This document shows, piece after piece, positions 6,849 to 15,342 of a stretch of 64,000 nt of DNA. Every line of letters begins with the position of its first letter. Position 1 is the first letter of the stretch. Location: the NCBI RefSeq assembly GCF_045862395.1, contig NZ_AP023087.1:992001-1056000 (forward strand), read 5' to 3'. Position numbers and translations under genes: made by a program. The notes beneath the pieces were generated by a model. The model did not search any database. It worked only from the letters and a program-made list of their open reading frames with translations, and was not told the origin of the DNA. This DNA is from Marinicellulosiphila megalodicopiae. GTDB taxonomy: Bacteria; Pseudomonadota; Gammaproteobacteria; Pseudomonadales; Natronospirillaceae.

Positions 6849-9119
6849 ATGATGAAGTCGACTTTAGTAATCGGATTGGCAGCTGGTTTAATGCTTAGTG
6901 CCTGTGATAATGCGCTGTTAACGGGGGAATCCATTGACCAATCTACCAATGGTGCGATTGCAGATAGTACTGGAGATGTAGTGCAAACTCTCACAATGAC
7001 TCACACGCTATCTAATATCGAAACGAATACTCAAACCAATACCAATACCAATACCAATACCAATTCAACTGAAACTGTGACAACAACAGTGTCTGATACG
7101 GCTACGGTTACTGAGTCTGTAGGTCAAACTGACACTGAAACTATGTTTGATACAGCCACGCAAACAAATACAGAATCCCAAACCAGCGATCAAACTGAAA
7201 CAATTAGTGATACACAAACCCAAACGCAGCAAAATACTGTCACCCAAACCCAAACCCAAACTGAAACTCTCATAGATTCATTTTCGATTACGTTAGATGA
7301 GCAAAATGTACTGCTTTGTGATATTGATTCTGTCAAAGAAGATGGAAATAATGCACCAAATGGCTTTGCATTAAATAGTCCAAATGAACAGGGAGCATCG
7401 TTTTCATGGGAGTTAACTGTTGAAACAATTCAATCCATAGAGGTTTCAATTGTATTTGCTAATGGCGCGGACACAGATCGCAGTGCTGTTTTAAGTATTG
7501 CTGGAATGCAGCAAAATTTGGATTTTGTTACCGATGCAAATTGGACAAATTGGCGCACAGAAGACGTTGTGTTTGATCAGATGATTTCAGCAGGTACTTA
7601 TACAGTAACATTAACCGCTAATAGCGCGGGTGGTTTGGCAAATATTGATGAAATGATATTCACATCGACTGCATTAATGTCTGCAAGTCAATCCACTTTA
7701 GATTGTTCAACCAATACAGATAGTGACACTCAAACCCAAACCCAAACCCAAACCCAAACCCAAACCCAAACCCAAACTGGCCTTGATATTGAAAATGAAG
7801 CTGCTTTTCCAGGTGCTTATGGGTTTGGTAAACACGCAACCGGTGGTCGAGGTGGTGATGTGTATGTGGTAACTAACTTAAATGATTCAGGGGCGGGCTC
7901 TTTACGAGAAGGGATTAATTCAACGTCAGGTCCTCGAACCATAGTTTTTAATATCTCGGGAACTATCATGTTAGATTCCCCTTTAAATATTAAAAAAGAC
8001 AACTTAACCATTGCAGGCCAAACTGCGCCAGTGGGTGGTATTACTGTCGCAGGTTATCCAACGCATATTGAGTCGGATAATTTAATTGTGCGGTATATGC
8101 GTTTTCGTTGTACCGATTTAAATGCCAAAGCTGCCAATGGTAAACCTTCAAAAGGTAATGGCGACTTAAAAGGTGATAATGCAGATGGTTTAACCGTCAC
8201 GTTATCTAATAATGTTATATTGGATCATATTACAACTTCATGGAGCATGGATGAGGCGTTTTCTGTGACTTCTTCGCATAATGTCACTGTGCAAAATTCA
8301 TTTATTTATGAGGCGTTACGCGCTTCTTATCATTCTAAAGTGTTACATGGTTTTGGTTCTTTATTTAGAGCAGGTAATTCCGATTCAACTCGCAATGGTT
8401 ATTCGGTATTTAGAAATTTATATGCTTACAACGATGGACGAAATCCAGGAGTGGGTTCATATCAATTAGATATTAGTTACCATCTTCAATTTGATTATGT
8501 AAATAACGTGGTATATGGCTGGGGATTGCGCAGTGGGGAAATGATTGATGGATCAAAAGGCTCAATGGTTTATGCAAACTACATTAACAACTACGCAATT
8601 TCAAATAGCGATGCCACAGAGCCAGATAGTGTATGGGCAGATGGCAAAGATTCAGGATTGATGGTTTATCAACGGGGCAATAAAATTGATGGCAATTTAA
8701 ACTCAACGTTAGATGGTCAAAATGTTGGGTTTGATATGTTCGGTGGCGTCAGCGCTAATCAAGAGCAAAGCTCAAAATATAATTATCCTGAAATCCCGAC
8801 TGTAAGTGCTGATGAGGCTTATGAATTAGTTTTGAATGATGCGGGAAGTTCATTGCATCGAGACGCAGCAGATCTTCGTGTTGTTAATCAAATACGCAAC
8901 CATAGTGGCAATATGGTAAATAGCCAAGATGATGTCGGGGGGCTGCCATACATCGCATCAGTGGTTCGTAATAATGATGCGGACTTTGATGGAATGGATG
9001 ACAGTTGGGAGTTAGACAATAATTTAGATTCCAATCAAGCAAGTGATCGAAATGATCATGACTTACATGGTTTTTACACCAATTTAGAAATGTACTTACA
9101 TAGTCTGGTTAATCAATAA
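6849..9119 (+). CDS. secreted lipoprotein, pectate-lyase-like with CBM and Thr/Gln-repeat linkers
   Basis: Modular exported protein of about 756 residues. The N-terminus is a lipoprotein signal ending in the lipobox LMLSAC. A long Thr/Gln/Asn-rich low-complexity linker follows. Residues about 140-275 look like a carbohydrate-binding module of the CBM35 kind (beta-rich, ends in GGLANIDEMIFTS). A second, almost pure QT linker follows. From about residue 320 comes a right-handed beta-helix pectate lyase domain of PL1 type (FPGAYGFGKHATGGRGGDVY, then DNADGLTV and DHITTSWSMDEAFSV). It likely degrades pectin-like polysaccharide at the cell surface. An ATG at 6834 is in frame, but GGTGGTAGAG between it and the ATG pair at 6849/6852 is the ribosome site, so I start at 6849. 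The exact substrate is not determinable. Confidence 0.82.
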   Translation: MMKSTLVIGLAAGLMLSACDNALLTGESIDQSTNGAIADSTGDVVQTLTMTHTLSNIETNTQTNTNTNTNTNSTETVTTTVSDTATVTESVGQTDTETMFDTATQTNTESQTSDQTETISDTQTQTQQNTVTQTQTQTETLIDSFSITLDEQNVLLCDIDSVKEDGNNAPNGFALNSPNEQGASFSWELTVETIQSIEVSIVFANGADTDRSAVLSIAGMQQNLDFVTDANWTNWRTEDVVFDQMISAGTYTVTLTANSAGGLANIDEMIFTSTALMSASQSTLDCSTNTDSDTQTQTQTQTQTQTQTQTGLDIENEAAFPGAYGFGKHATGGRGGDVYVVTNLNDSGAGSLREGINSTSGPRTIVFNISGTIMLDSPLNIKKDNLTIAGQTAPVGGITVAGYPTHIESDNLIVRYMRFRCTDLNAKAANGKPSKGNGDLKGDNADGLTVTLSNNVILDHITTSWSMDEAFSVTSSHNVTVQNSFIYEALRASYHSKVLHGFGSLFRAGNSDSTRNGYSVFRNLYAYNDGRNPGVGSYQLDISYHLQFDYVNNVVYGWGLRSGEMIDGSKGSMVYANYINNYAISNSDATEPDSVWADGKDSGLMVYQRGNKIDGNLNSTLDGQNVGFDMFGGVSANQEQSSKYNYPEIPTVSADEAYELVLNDAGSSLHRDAADLRVVNQIRNHSGNMVNSQDDVGGLPYIASVVRNNDADFDGMDDSWELDNNLDSNQASDRNDHDLHGFYTNLEMYLHSLVNQ
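7035..7064 (+). repeat. in-frame ACCAAT tandem repeat (5 copies)
   Basis: Five perfect copies of the hexamer ACCAAT inside the lyase gene, encoding alternating Thr-Asn in the first linker. Copy-number change would lengthen or shorten the linker without shifting the frame. Confidence 0.9.
7731..7777 (+). repeat. in-frame CAAACC tandem repeat (almost 8 copies)
   Basis: A 47-base run of CAAACC units encodes the Gln-Thr linker between the carbohydrate-binding and lyase domains. A shorter run of the same unit lies near 7250. This is a microsatellite with a multiple-of-three unit, prone to slippage that stays in frame. Confidence 0.92.
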
Positions 9120-9148
9120 TCAATATTTAAAAATATGGTTTCCTCTAG

Positions 9149-9179
9149 CGCTGTATGCCTTGGTATACGGCGTTTTTTT
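9149..9179 (+). terminator. terminator after the pectate-lyase-like gene
   Basis: Stem CGCTGTAT / ATACGGCG (one G-T pair) with an 8-base loop, followed by seven T. Confidence 0.85.
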
Positions 9180-9194
9180 ATGGGGGTGGTAAAT

Positions 9195-9245
9195 GTCCCT
9201 GTTGTTAAGGGGGGTTGCTAAGGGGGCAGTTATGGGGACTTTTTT
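9195..9245 (+). repeat. G-rich intergenic hairpin element
   Basis: GTCCC near 9195 can pair with GGGAC at 9235-9239, followed by TTTTTT. The loop carries two G-runs, each in a TTAAGG/CTAAGG context. It looks like one copy of a family of G/C-run intergenic repeats known from many Gammaproteobacteria, or a second terminator. I see no other copy in this window. Confidence 0.4.
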
Positions 9246-9336
9246 GTAAATAAATGTTTCATTATTGTGTTTTCTTTAAGTATTTCTAATTAGCTGGCTA
9301 CACTGAAACTATAAGTAATATTTAAGGTATGAACTC

Positions 9337-10737
9337 ATGGGTTTAGCTGCTATGAATGATGAATTTGAGACACCAAAGTCAATTGAATCTTTTGTTTCAC
9401 AACACAGTGTGGATATTGGTCAGGATATTTTTAATACCAATCAATTAATAAAAGCGGAAGTGGTGTTACTTGAAGATAGCGAAGGCACGGTTCAAATGTT
9501 TTTTGCATCCAATACGATCTTTGAGCTATCGATTTTGTGTGAGTTAACCGGGCGCTCTCTTGTTCCGATGATGCCTGAAAAAGTTGAAAAGATTAAACAT
9601 GATTGCGACGTGGGGGAGTTTCCTGCGCTAGATAATTATCTAAATATGCAGACGTTTATCGATCATCGTTTGCTAGACATTGAAGAGCTATATATTTACA
9701 ACGGCTCGCGACGCCATGTTATGTTGTTAAAAGATAAATCAAAACTGGTCAGTAATGAAAATTCAAAAATTATTGATACCTGTACAGAAATTCGCTCTTT
9801 GACTATGGAGTCGGATTTAACTTTATTAGAAGCTGATCATCTTGCGATTCATAATGCGGTTGATAATTTTACATCTAAACGTATCAAACAACGCATTGAA
9901 GAGACACTTGAGATCCCTCCTTTACCAGAAACCGCACAAGCGATTATTAACCTTAGAATGGACCCTAATGCTGATGTAAATAAATTGTGTAAGATTGTTG
10001 AGACCGACCCAAGTTTGTCGGCGCAGGTAGTCAGCTGGGCTGGCAGTTCTTATTATGCGGCTCCAGGCTCTGTAAAGTCAGTGCAGGATGCCATTGTTAG
10101 AGTATTAGGGTTTGAGTTGGTTATGAATTTGTCGCTGGGATTATCCCTTGGTAAAACCTTAGATTTACCTAAAGATGGGCCAGAGGGGGTAACGCCTTAT
10201 TGGACTCAAGCGGTATATTGCGCTACAGGAATGGGCAGTTTAGCCAGTATTATTCCTAGAGAATTTCGCCCTACCTTTGGTTTGGCGTATTTAAGTGGTT
10301 TGTTACATAATTTTGGATATTTGATTTTAGCGCATTCTTTTAAGCCACAATTTATTAATAGTTGCCATTTAATTGATAGCAACCCTCATTTAGAGCCGTT
10401 TACTGTTGAGAATCATCTTATGGATGTGAATCGTGAACAAATGGCCTACAGCTTAATGCAATCATGGCGCATGCCTGATGAAGTTTGCATGGCAATAAGG
10501 CACCAAAGTGAACCATTATATCGTGGCCCTCATGCAGATTATGCTTATTTGGTATATTTAACCAAGCAAAAGCTGCGTCAACACGGTGTGATTTCAGGTC
10601 CAATTTTACCAATTGATTCTTCGGTATATGAATTACTTCATGTGACAGAAGATGAGGTGGATGAAGTGTTTGAAACGCTGTTAGAGTCAAAAGATGAGCT
10701 GGATTCTATCGCGCGAGGTTTAGGAGGGGGGTTGTAA
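9337..10737 (+). CDS. HDOD-domain protein with N-terminal YbaK-like region
   Basis: 466 residues. The N-terminal ~150 residues resemble YbaK/ProX-type aminoacyl-tRNA deacylase domains. The C-terminal part, from about residue 185, is an HDOD domain (IPPLPETAQAIINLRMDPNA, then ETDPSLSAQVVSWAGSSYY and SGLLHNFGYLILAHSF). HDOD proteins are HD-fold relatives without a full catalytic set, and they act in signalling, often with c-di-GMP or in chemotaxis and stress circuits. The same two-domain arrangement is known from Pseudomonas-like bacteria. It is monocistronic, with a terminator behind it. Whether the deacylase part is active cannot be judged. Confidence 0.75.
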   Translation: MGLAAMNDEFETPKSIESFVSQHSVDIGQDIFNTNQLIKAEVVLLEDSEGTVQMFFASNTIFELSILCELTGRSLVPMMPEKVEKIKHDCDVGEFPALDNYLNMQTFIDHRLLDIEELYIYNGSRRHVMLLKDKSKLVSNENSKIIDTCTEIRSLTMESDLTLLEADHLAIHNAVDNFTSKRIKQRIEETLEIPPLPETAQAIINLRMDPNADVNKLCKIVETDPSLSAQVVSWAGSSYYAAPGSVKSVQDAIVRVLGFELVMNLSLGLSLGKTLDLPKDGPEGVTPYWTQAVYCATGMGSLASIIPREFRPTFGLAYLSGLLHNFGYLILAHSFKPQFINSCHLIDSNPHLEPFTVENHLMDVNREQMAYSLMQSWRMPDEVCMAIRHQSEPLYRGPHADYAYLVYLTKQKLRQHGVISGPILPIDSSVYELLHVTEDEVDEVFETLLESKDELDSIARGLGGGL

Positions 10738-10763
10738 GTTCAAATCACATAATTGATATTTAT

Positions 10764-10800
10764 AAAAGGTAAGTGGAGTGTTCCAACTTACCTTTTTTTT
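10764..10800. terminator. bidirectional terminator between the HDOD and PCuAC genes
   Basis: Stem AGGTAAGT / ACTTACCT, extended by an inner GGA/TCC, flanked by an A-run on the left and eight T on the right. It can end transcription from both convergent genes. Confidence 0.88.
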
Positions 10801-10819
10801 TGGATCGCATATATATCGC

Positions 10820-11272
10820 TTAATGTTTCATCGAATGAGTTGATGTCATGTTTTGGACAGTCGCCTCAAATGTTGTCGTCTGATTATTATCTAGCGTTAA
10901 AGTGATTAAAACTTTGTCGTTTTCAATTAGCGAATCTTTAATGCCCATTACCATAATGTGAAATGACCCAGATTTAAATTGTTGCTCAGAATTTGATTTA
11001 ATTTTTATATTATCGACAGGGTGCATATGCATCATATTGTTTTTCATGCTGACATTATGAATTTCTAATTTTGCATTTAATGGGCTGGAAGCAGATAGGA
11101 TTTGTATGTCTTGGTCACTTTGATTTTTGAAAGTAAAAAATACGGCGCTATTTGTGCCTGCTCCGGCTGGTAACCTCATAACTGCATTTTCAATTACGTA
11201 GGGCTGCTTAGAGCAAGAATGAATCAAAAAGATGCTTAACATTAAAGTGATAATTAAACTGAAATTTTTCAT
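10820..11272 (-). CDS. PCu(A)C-type periplasmic copper chaperone, lipoprotein
   Basis: 150-residue exported protein with a lipobox-like LIHSC at the end of the signal peptide. It has the PCu(A)C (DUF461) copper-binding pattern: His in EIHNVSM, several Met residues, then HIMVMG. This family delivers Cu(I) to the CuA or CuB centre of cytochrome oxidase, often with SCO1. A SCO1/SenC gene does occur in this window at 61.6 kb. The C-terminal HSMKH adds further Met/His ligands. It is encoded alone, convergent with the HDOD gene. Confidence 0.78.
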   Translation of the reverse strand: MKNFSLIITLMLSIFLIHSCSKQPYVIENAVMRLPAGAGTNSAVFFTFKNQSDQDIQILSASSPLNAKLEIHNVSMKNNMMHMHPVDNIKIKSNSEQQFKSGSFHIMVMGIKDSLIENDKVLITLTLDNNQTTTFEATVQNMTSTHSMKH

Positions 11273-11304
11273 AGGTGGCTTCGTTATTATTAATTAAAAA
11301 ATTA

Positions 11305-11883
11305 TTATTTTTGATGCAAAATATTCATGGCTTCTTGCCACTGTGCTCTTGCAATATATTCATCGAGTTTGATCGCTTTGTTTATGGCGTCTTCTATTAA
11401 TTCAAAATCCGCAGGGGCTGCTTTTTTTAAAACGTAGTTTGCCACTTCTTTTGCGTTTCCTGGGTGGCCTATTCCTAATCTTAGGCGGTGAAAGTCTTTG
11501 CTGTTGCCTAGGCATTTTATAATGTCGCGAAGTCCGTTGTGTCCACCATGTCCTCCAGAAAATTTAATTTTGGCAATGCCTGGGTCTAGATCTAATTCAT
11601 CGTGTGCAACCAAAATTTCTTCAGGTTCAATTTTATAAAAATTGGCCAATGTGGAAACGGACTTTCCAGATAAATTCATAAAGGTTTGCGGTTTTAACAA
11701 CCAAACTGGGCAAATACCAATTTGAATTTTGCACAGCAATGCTGAATATTTTGTATCCAATGCAAATGAGCCGTTATGTTTGCGGGCCAACTCATCCACA
11801 AAGTCAAACCCAGCATTGTGGCGGGTATGTTCATATTGATTGCCTGGATTACCAAGGCCAACGATCATTTTTATAAAAGGCAT
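11305..11883 (-). CDS. pth: peptidyl-tRNA hydrolase
   Basis: 192 residues, normal Pth length. It cleaves peptidyl-tRNA released by stalled ribosomes. Hallmarks: GLGNPGNQYEHTRHNAGF with the catalytic His, KPQTFMNLSG, HDELDL with the catalytic Asp, and GGHNGLRD. The frame is open further upstream, but the ATG at 11883 has a GGGGAAAC ribosome site just ahead and gives the family N-terminus. It lies directly downstream of rplY, as in many Gammaproteobacteria, with a terminator-like stem between them that abuts its ribosome site. Confidence 0.95.
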   Translation of the reverse strand: MPFIKMIVGLGNPGNQYEHTRHNAGFDFVDELARKHNGSFALDTKYSALLCKIQIGICPVWLLKPQTFMNLSGKSVSTLANFYKIEPEEILVAHDELDLDPGIAKIKFSGGHGGHNGLRDIIKCLGNSKDFHRLRLGIGHPGNAKEVANYVLKKAAPADFELIEDAINKAIKLDEYIARAQWQEAMNILHQK

Positions 11884-11896
11884 TATGTTTCCCCAT

Positions 11897-11922
11897 AAAA
11901 AAAGGGTCAATTAAGACCCTTT
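11897..11922 (-). terminator. terminator between rplY and pth
   Basis: Read on the minus strand: stem AAAGGGTC / GACCCTTT with a 6-base loop and a run of T. It lies before the pth ribosome site, so pth is reached by read-through or by its own promoter. Confidence 0.75.
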
Positions 11923-11944
11923 GATTTAATTAGCTAAATATTGC

Positions 11945-12541
11945 TTATTCAGCAGCTGCGCCACCACGAGCAACAGAAATACTAGCAATTGCGCCGTTGT
12001 GATCTTCACCTAATAATAAATCTTTGCTCTGTACGCCTTCAGGCATAACGATGTCAGAAATATGTAAAACAGTACCAGCTTGAACTTTTAACATATCAAC
12101 TGTTAAAGAAGCAGGTAAGTCTTTAGCTTGGCAAGTGATCAATACTTCAGATACAACGTGAGTGATTTTACCACCACCGATTTTAACACCAACACAAGCC
12201 GTTTCGTTTGTGAAGTGTAAAGGAACGCGTTTAGAAACAACGGTAGTTGGTTCAACTCGTAAAAAGTCAGCGTGCATGATTAAATCTTTTGCAGGGTGAC
12301 GTTGTAAGTCAACTAAGATTACATCTTGTTTTGTGCCTTCGATATCTAAAGTAATTACAGACGAATAAAAAGCTTCGTTTAAAAGCGCTTTATTGATATC
12401 TTTTTGTACTAAAGTAATGCTTTGTGGTGCAGTTTCGCCACCGTATACGATAGCGGCAGTTTGACCAGCGTGACGCAGGCGGCGGCTCGCACCTTTGCCC
12501 TGATGTTCACGTTTAGTTACGTTCAAAAATAATTCAGACAT
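11945..12541 (-). CDS. rplY: 50S ribosomal protein L25, long Ctc/TL5 form
   Basis: About 198 residues. The N-terminal L25 domain (LFLNVTKREHQGKGASRRLR) binds 5S rRNA, and a C-terminal TL5/Ctc beta domain follows, so this is the long form rather than the 94-residue E. coli form. The ATG at 12541 is preceded by GGAGAAG. In-frame upstream codons would add residues not found in the family. It lies between prs and pth in the standard gammaproteobacterial order. Confidence 0.94.
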   Translation of the reverse strand: MSELFLNVTKREHQGKGASRRLRHAGQTAAIVYGGETAPQSITLVQKDINKALLNEAFYSSVITLDIEGTKQDVILVDLQRHPAKDLIMHADFLRVEPTTVVSKRVPLHFTNETACVGVKIGGGKITHVVSEVLITCQAKDLPASLTVDMLKVQAGTVLHISDIVMPEGVQSKDLLLGEDHNGAIASISVARGGAAAE

Positions 12542-12649
12542 GCTGTCTTCTCCAAAAATGATGACCTTTGCGACCAAGGCCATCTAATAGTGTTTAACCT
12601 TAATTGATTAAACATTGATTCAGTGTGTAATTTAATACCCACCAATAAA

Positions 12650-12685
12650 CAAAAAAATCTGAGCCTTGTTAAAGACTCAGATTTT
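12650..12685 (-). terminator. terminator after prs
   Basis: On the minus strand: stem AAATCTGAG / CTCAGATTT with a 12-base loop and a T-run, 13 bases beyond the prs stop. rplY is therefore probably transcribed mainly from its own promoter in 12542-12650. Confidence 0.85.
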
Positions 12686-12697
12686 ATTTTAACTTTT

Positions 12698-13651
12698 TTA
12701 AAAGAATAACGCGCTGATGGATTCTTCGTTATTTACTCGGCGCATGGATTCTGCCAAAACATCGCTAATAGATAATTGGCGAATGTTAGGGCAAGCTTCC
12801 GCTTCTTTTGAAAGAGCAATCGTATCAGTTACCACTAATTCTAATTGCGCTTTTGAAATACGTTCAATTGCAGGACCCGATAAAACAGGGTGAGTCGCAT
12901 AAGCTACGACTTTCTTAGCACCAAATTTAATTAATGCTTCTGCAGCGTGACAAAGTGTGCCCGCGGTGTCGACCATGTCATCAACCAGAATACATGTTTT
13001 GCCTTCAACGTCACCGATGATGTGCATCACTTCTGATGTATTTGCTTTTGCGCGACGTTTATCAATAATCGCAAGGTCAGCTTCATCTAATTGCTTAGCA
13101 ATGGCACGCGCACGTACAACACCACCCACATCAGGTGAAACAATAATAAGGTTTTCGTAGTTTTGACGCTGGATGTCGTCTAACAAAATTGGCGAACCGT
13201 AAATGTTATCTACAGGAATCGAGAAGAAACCTTGAATTTGATCGGCATGTAAGTCGATCGTTAAGATGCGGTCAAAACCAACAACCGTCATTTGGTCAGC
13301 GACAACTTTCGCGGAAATAGGCACACGAGCGGAGCGAGGACGACGATCTTGGCGAGCATAACCATAATAAGGAACAACAGCAGTAATACGACCAGCAGAT
13401 GCACGACGTAACGCATCACAGAATAATAATAATTCCATTAAGTTGTCGTTGGTTGGTGCGCAAGTAGATTGAATGACAAACACATCCGCTCCACGAACAT
13501 TTTCGTTGATCTCAACAGCAATTTCACCATCGCTGAATTTATTGATTGAGGCATCACCTAACGGCAAACCTAGGCGTTGTACAACTTTTTCAGCCAATTT
13601 AGGGTTGGCACTGCCCGAGAAGACCATCATAGAGGATTTACCTTTTTTCAT
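12698..13651 (-). CDS. prs: ribose-phosphate pyrophosphokinase
   Basis: Makes phosphoribosyl pyrophosphate from ribose-5-phosphate and ATP for nucleotide, His, Trp and NAD synthesis. It has FSDGEIAVEINENVRG, the ATP-binding segment YARQDRR, the DLHADQIQGFF metal/PPi site and the PRPP motif CILVDDMVDTAGTL. Starting at the ATG at 13651 gives 317 residues (E. coli 315). The open frame extends upstream into the tRNA-Gln gene, so longer starts are rejected. A second start at 13630 (MMVFSG) is possible. The gene follows tRNA-Gln by about 20 bases, the standard arrangement. Confidence 0.95.
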   Translation of the reverse strand: MKKGKSSMMVFSGSANPKLAEKVVQRLGLPLGDASINKFSDGEIAVEINENVRGADVFVIQSTCAPTNDNLMELLLFCDALRRASAGRITAVVPYYGYARQDRRPRSARVPISAKVVADQMTVVGFDRILTIDLHADQIQGFFSIPVDNIYGSPILLDDIQRQNYENLIIVSPDVGGVVRARAIAKQLDEADLAIIDKRRAKANTSEVMHIIGDVEGKTCILVDDMVDTAGTLCHAAEALIKFGAKKVVAYATHPVLSGPAIERISKAQLELVVTDTIALSKEAEACPNIRQLSISDVLAESMRRVNNEESISALFF

Positions 13652-13670
13652 ATAATTCACAATTACAAAA

Positions 13671-13745
13671 TGGCTGGGATGGCAGGATTCGAACCTGCGG
13701 TACACTGGATCAAAACCAGATGCCTTACCGCTTGGCTACATCCCA
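13671..13745 (-). tRNA. tRNA-Gln (anticodon TTG)
   Basis: 75 bases with encoded CCA. Acceptor stem TGGGATG / CATCCCA, D arm GCCAAGCGGTAAGGC, anticodon loop TTTTGAT, T arm GCAGGTTCGAATCCTGC. It sits between ispE (whose stop is directly adjacent) and prs, so it must be cut out of a shared mRNA or have its own promoter inside ispE. Confidence 0.97.
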
Positions 13746-14630
13746 TTATGCGTTGTTAGTATTGTTCCATTTTTTAAGTTCAATATGTGTATTAGACATA
13801 TTTACACCCTTGGCAACCCAAGCTTGTAAAGACTTAGGTAATTGTGCAAAAGCTTGCTTGGCGTCTGATTCATGTTCAAATGTGATAAACACACATGCTC
13901 CTGTACCAGTTAGCCTTGGCGATCCGAATTTTTCGAGTAAATTAAATACTTCGTCAACTTCAGGATATAGCTTTCGAACAAGCGGCTCGCAATCATTATG
14001 AAATTCTTGCAAACAGGCCGTTTCAAATGGGTGGCGAATTCTGAGGTAAGTCGTGTCTCTTGTCAATTCCTTAGAGGTAAAAATTTTCATAGTACTGACA
14101 TGTGCATCGGGTTTTACGATTAAAAAAAAGCGTTGATCTAGATTTACTTGAGAAAGTTTTTCGCCGATTCCTTCGGCAAATGACGTGTGTCCTCTTACAA
14201 AAACAGGTACATCGGCGCCTAATTTTTTTCCAATGTTGGCAAGTTCATCAATACTTAAACCTAGATTCCATAGGCTGTTTAAGCCAAGTAGTGTTGTGGC
14301 TGCATCGGAACTGCCTCCTCCTACTCCTCCGCCAATAGGGAGGTTTTTTTCTAATGTTATATGTGTACCAAAATGATTGTTGGTATAAGTATTTAGCGCT
14401 TTGGCTGCTTGAACAATTAAATTATCTTCATTTTGAATATTGTAATTATTTGTATCAGAAACAGTTAAGGAAATTTCATCGGCTATTTCAAAATGCAATA
14501 TGTCAGCGATATCCACTAATTGAAATAAAGTTTGCAGCTCGTGATAACCATCAGGGCGTTGAGAGTTAATATGTAAAAATAAATTTAACTTAGCAGGGGC
14601 GCTTAAAGTAAGTTGTGTTGGCTTTGTCAT
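13746..14630 (-). CDS. ispE: 4-diphosphocytidyl-2-C-methyl-D-erythritol kinase
   Basis: GHMP-family kinase of 294 residues, fourth step of the MEP isoprenoid pathway. N-terminal substrate motif SAPAKLNLFLHINSQRPDGYHEL, ATP-binding glycine loop PIGGGVGGGSSDAA near residues 95-108, and C-terminal SPRLTGTGACVF. It overlaps the lolB stop by one base and its stop codon touches the tRNA-Gln 5' end. The lolB-ispE-tRNA-prs order is conserved in Gammaproteobacteria. Confidence 0.95.
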   Translation of the reverse strand: MTKPTQLTLSAPAKLNLFLHINSQRPDGYHELQTLFQLVDIADILHFEIADEISLTVSDTNNYNIQNEDNLIVQAAKALNTYTNNHFGTHITLEKNLPIGGGVGGGSSDAATTLLGLNSLWNLGLSIDELANIGKKLGADVPVFVRGHTSFAEGIGEKLSQVNLDQRFFLIVKPDAHVSTMKIFTSKELTRDTTYLRIRHPFETACLQEFHNDCEPLVRKLYPEVDEVFNLLEKFGSPRLTGTGACVFITFEHESDAKQAFAQLPKSLQAWVAKGVNMSNTHIELKKWNNTNNA

Positions 14631-15259
14631 TAATAAAACGTCCAGTTTTCAATAAATACAGTTGCCGATTGAGTGCCATCTGACAATTTTATTTTATTTG
14701 GCATGTTGTAGGTTTTACGATCTGTGTATTTGCTCATGATAATTTGCCAGCCGAATTGCTCAAAAGATGTCGTTTTTGGCTCGCTAGTAGCTGTTTTAAC
14801 AGTGATGATAGTATCTGGTTGTGCTTCGCCTTTAATCCAGTATGAGAATGCTTCGATAGGAAGTGGTAATGGGCTGAATTGCTCCCAAAGAGAGGGTAAT
14901 GATTCGGCGCTTTCATTGACTTTGGATGATTCGATCGATGCACTGCCATCAGGATTTACTCGAATGATATGCGTTCCAAGACCAAATGTGCCGGAAAAAT
15001 CTAATTTTAAACGCTCACCAGATTGAATCCAGATCATATTGATTTTTTCAGCTGACCCATCGCTTAAACGAACCGATAAGCGGCCTTCCATTTTCCAGTA
15101 GTGCTCTTGATTTATGTCAACAGTATCAGTTAGCGAAAAGTCATTATTTTTAGTTTGTGGAGTACTGCAGCTAACCATTAATAAAAGCGAGATAATAGTC
15201 ATTAATAAATGTGAAATATAGGTTGAAATATAAGTGTGTGCGTTGGATTTGGTTTTCAT
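14630..15259 (-). CDS. lolB: outer-membrane lipoprotein receptor LolB
   Basis: About 209 residues. It accepts lipoproteins from the LolA carrier and inserts them into the outer membrane. The signal peptide ends in the lipobox LLMVSC. The mature part has the LolB signature: YWKMEGRLSVRLSDG, then IWIQSGERLKLDFSGTFGLGT. The ATG at 15259 has GAGGATC just ahead, and this is preferred over a TTG that overlaps the ribosome site. It is followed without gap by ispE. Confidence 0.9.
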   Translation of the reverse strand: MKTKSNAHTYISTYISHLLMTIISLLLMVSCSTPQTKNNDFSLTDTVDINQEHYWKMEGRLSVRLSDGSAEKINMIWIQSGERLKLDFSGTFGLGTHIIRVNPDGSASIESSKVNESAESLPSLWEQFSPLPLPIEAFSYWIKGEAQPDTIITVKTATSEPKTTSFEQFGWQIIMSKYTDRKTYNMPNKIKLSDGTQSATVFIENWTFY

Positions 15260-15342
15260 CTTGATCCTCAAATTACAAAAGCAAATTTACAATAAAGTGT
15301 GGTTATGCTAAAAAGCGCGCAAATACTATTTTTGGCATCACC

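Noticed and set aside
7731..7777. CAAACC array considered as CRISPR or telomere-like repeat
   Set aside because: The unit is six bases, has no spacers and encodes an in-frame Gln-Thr linker.
13652..13705. Longer prs start inside the tRNA-Gln gene
   Set aside because: The added residues are the translation of tRNA sequence; the family N-terminus is reached at 13651 or 13630.
13577..13759. Plus-strand open frame across the prs start and tRNA-Gln
   Set aside because: It runs through a certain tRNA on the opposite strand and shows no protein-like composition; it is a shadow.
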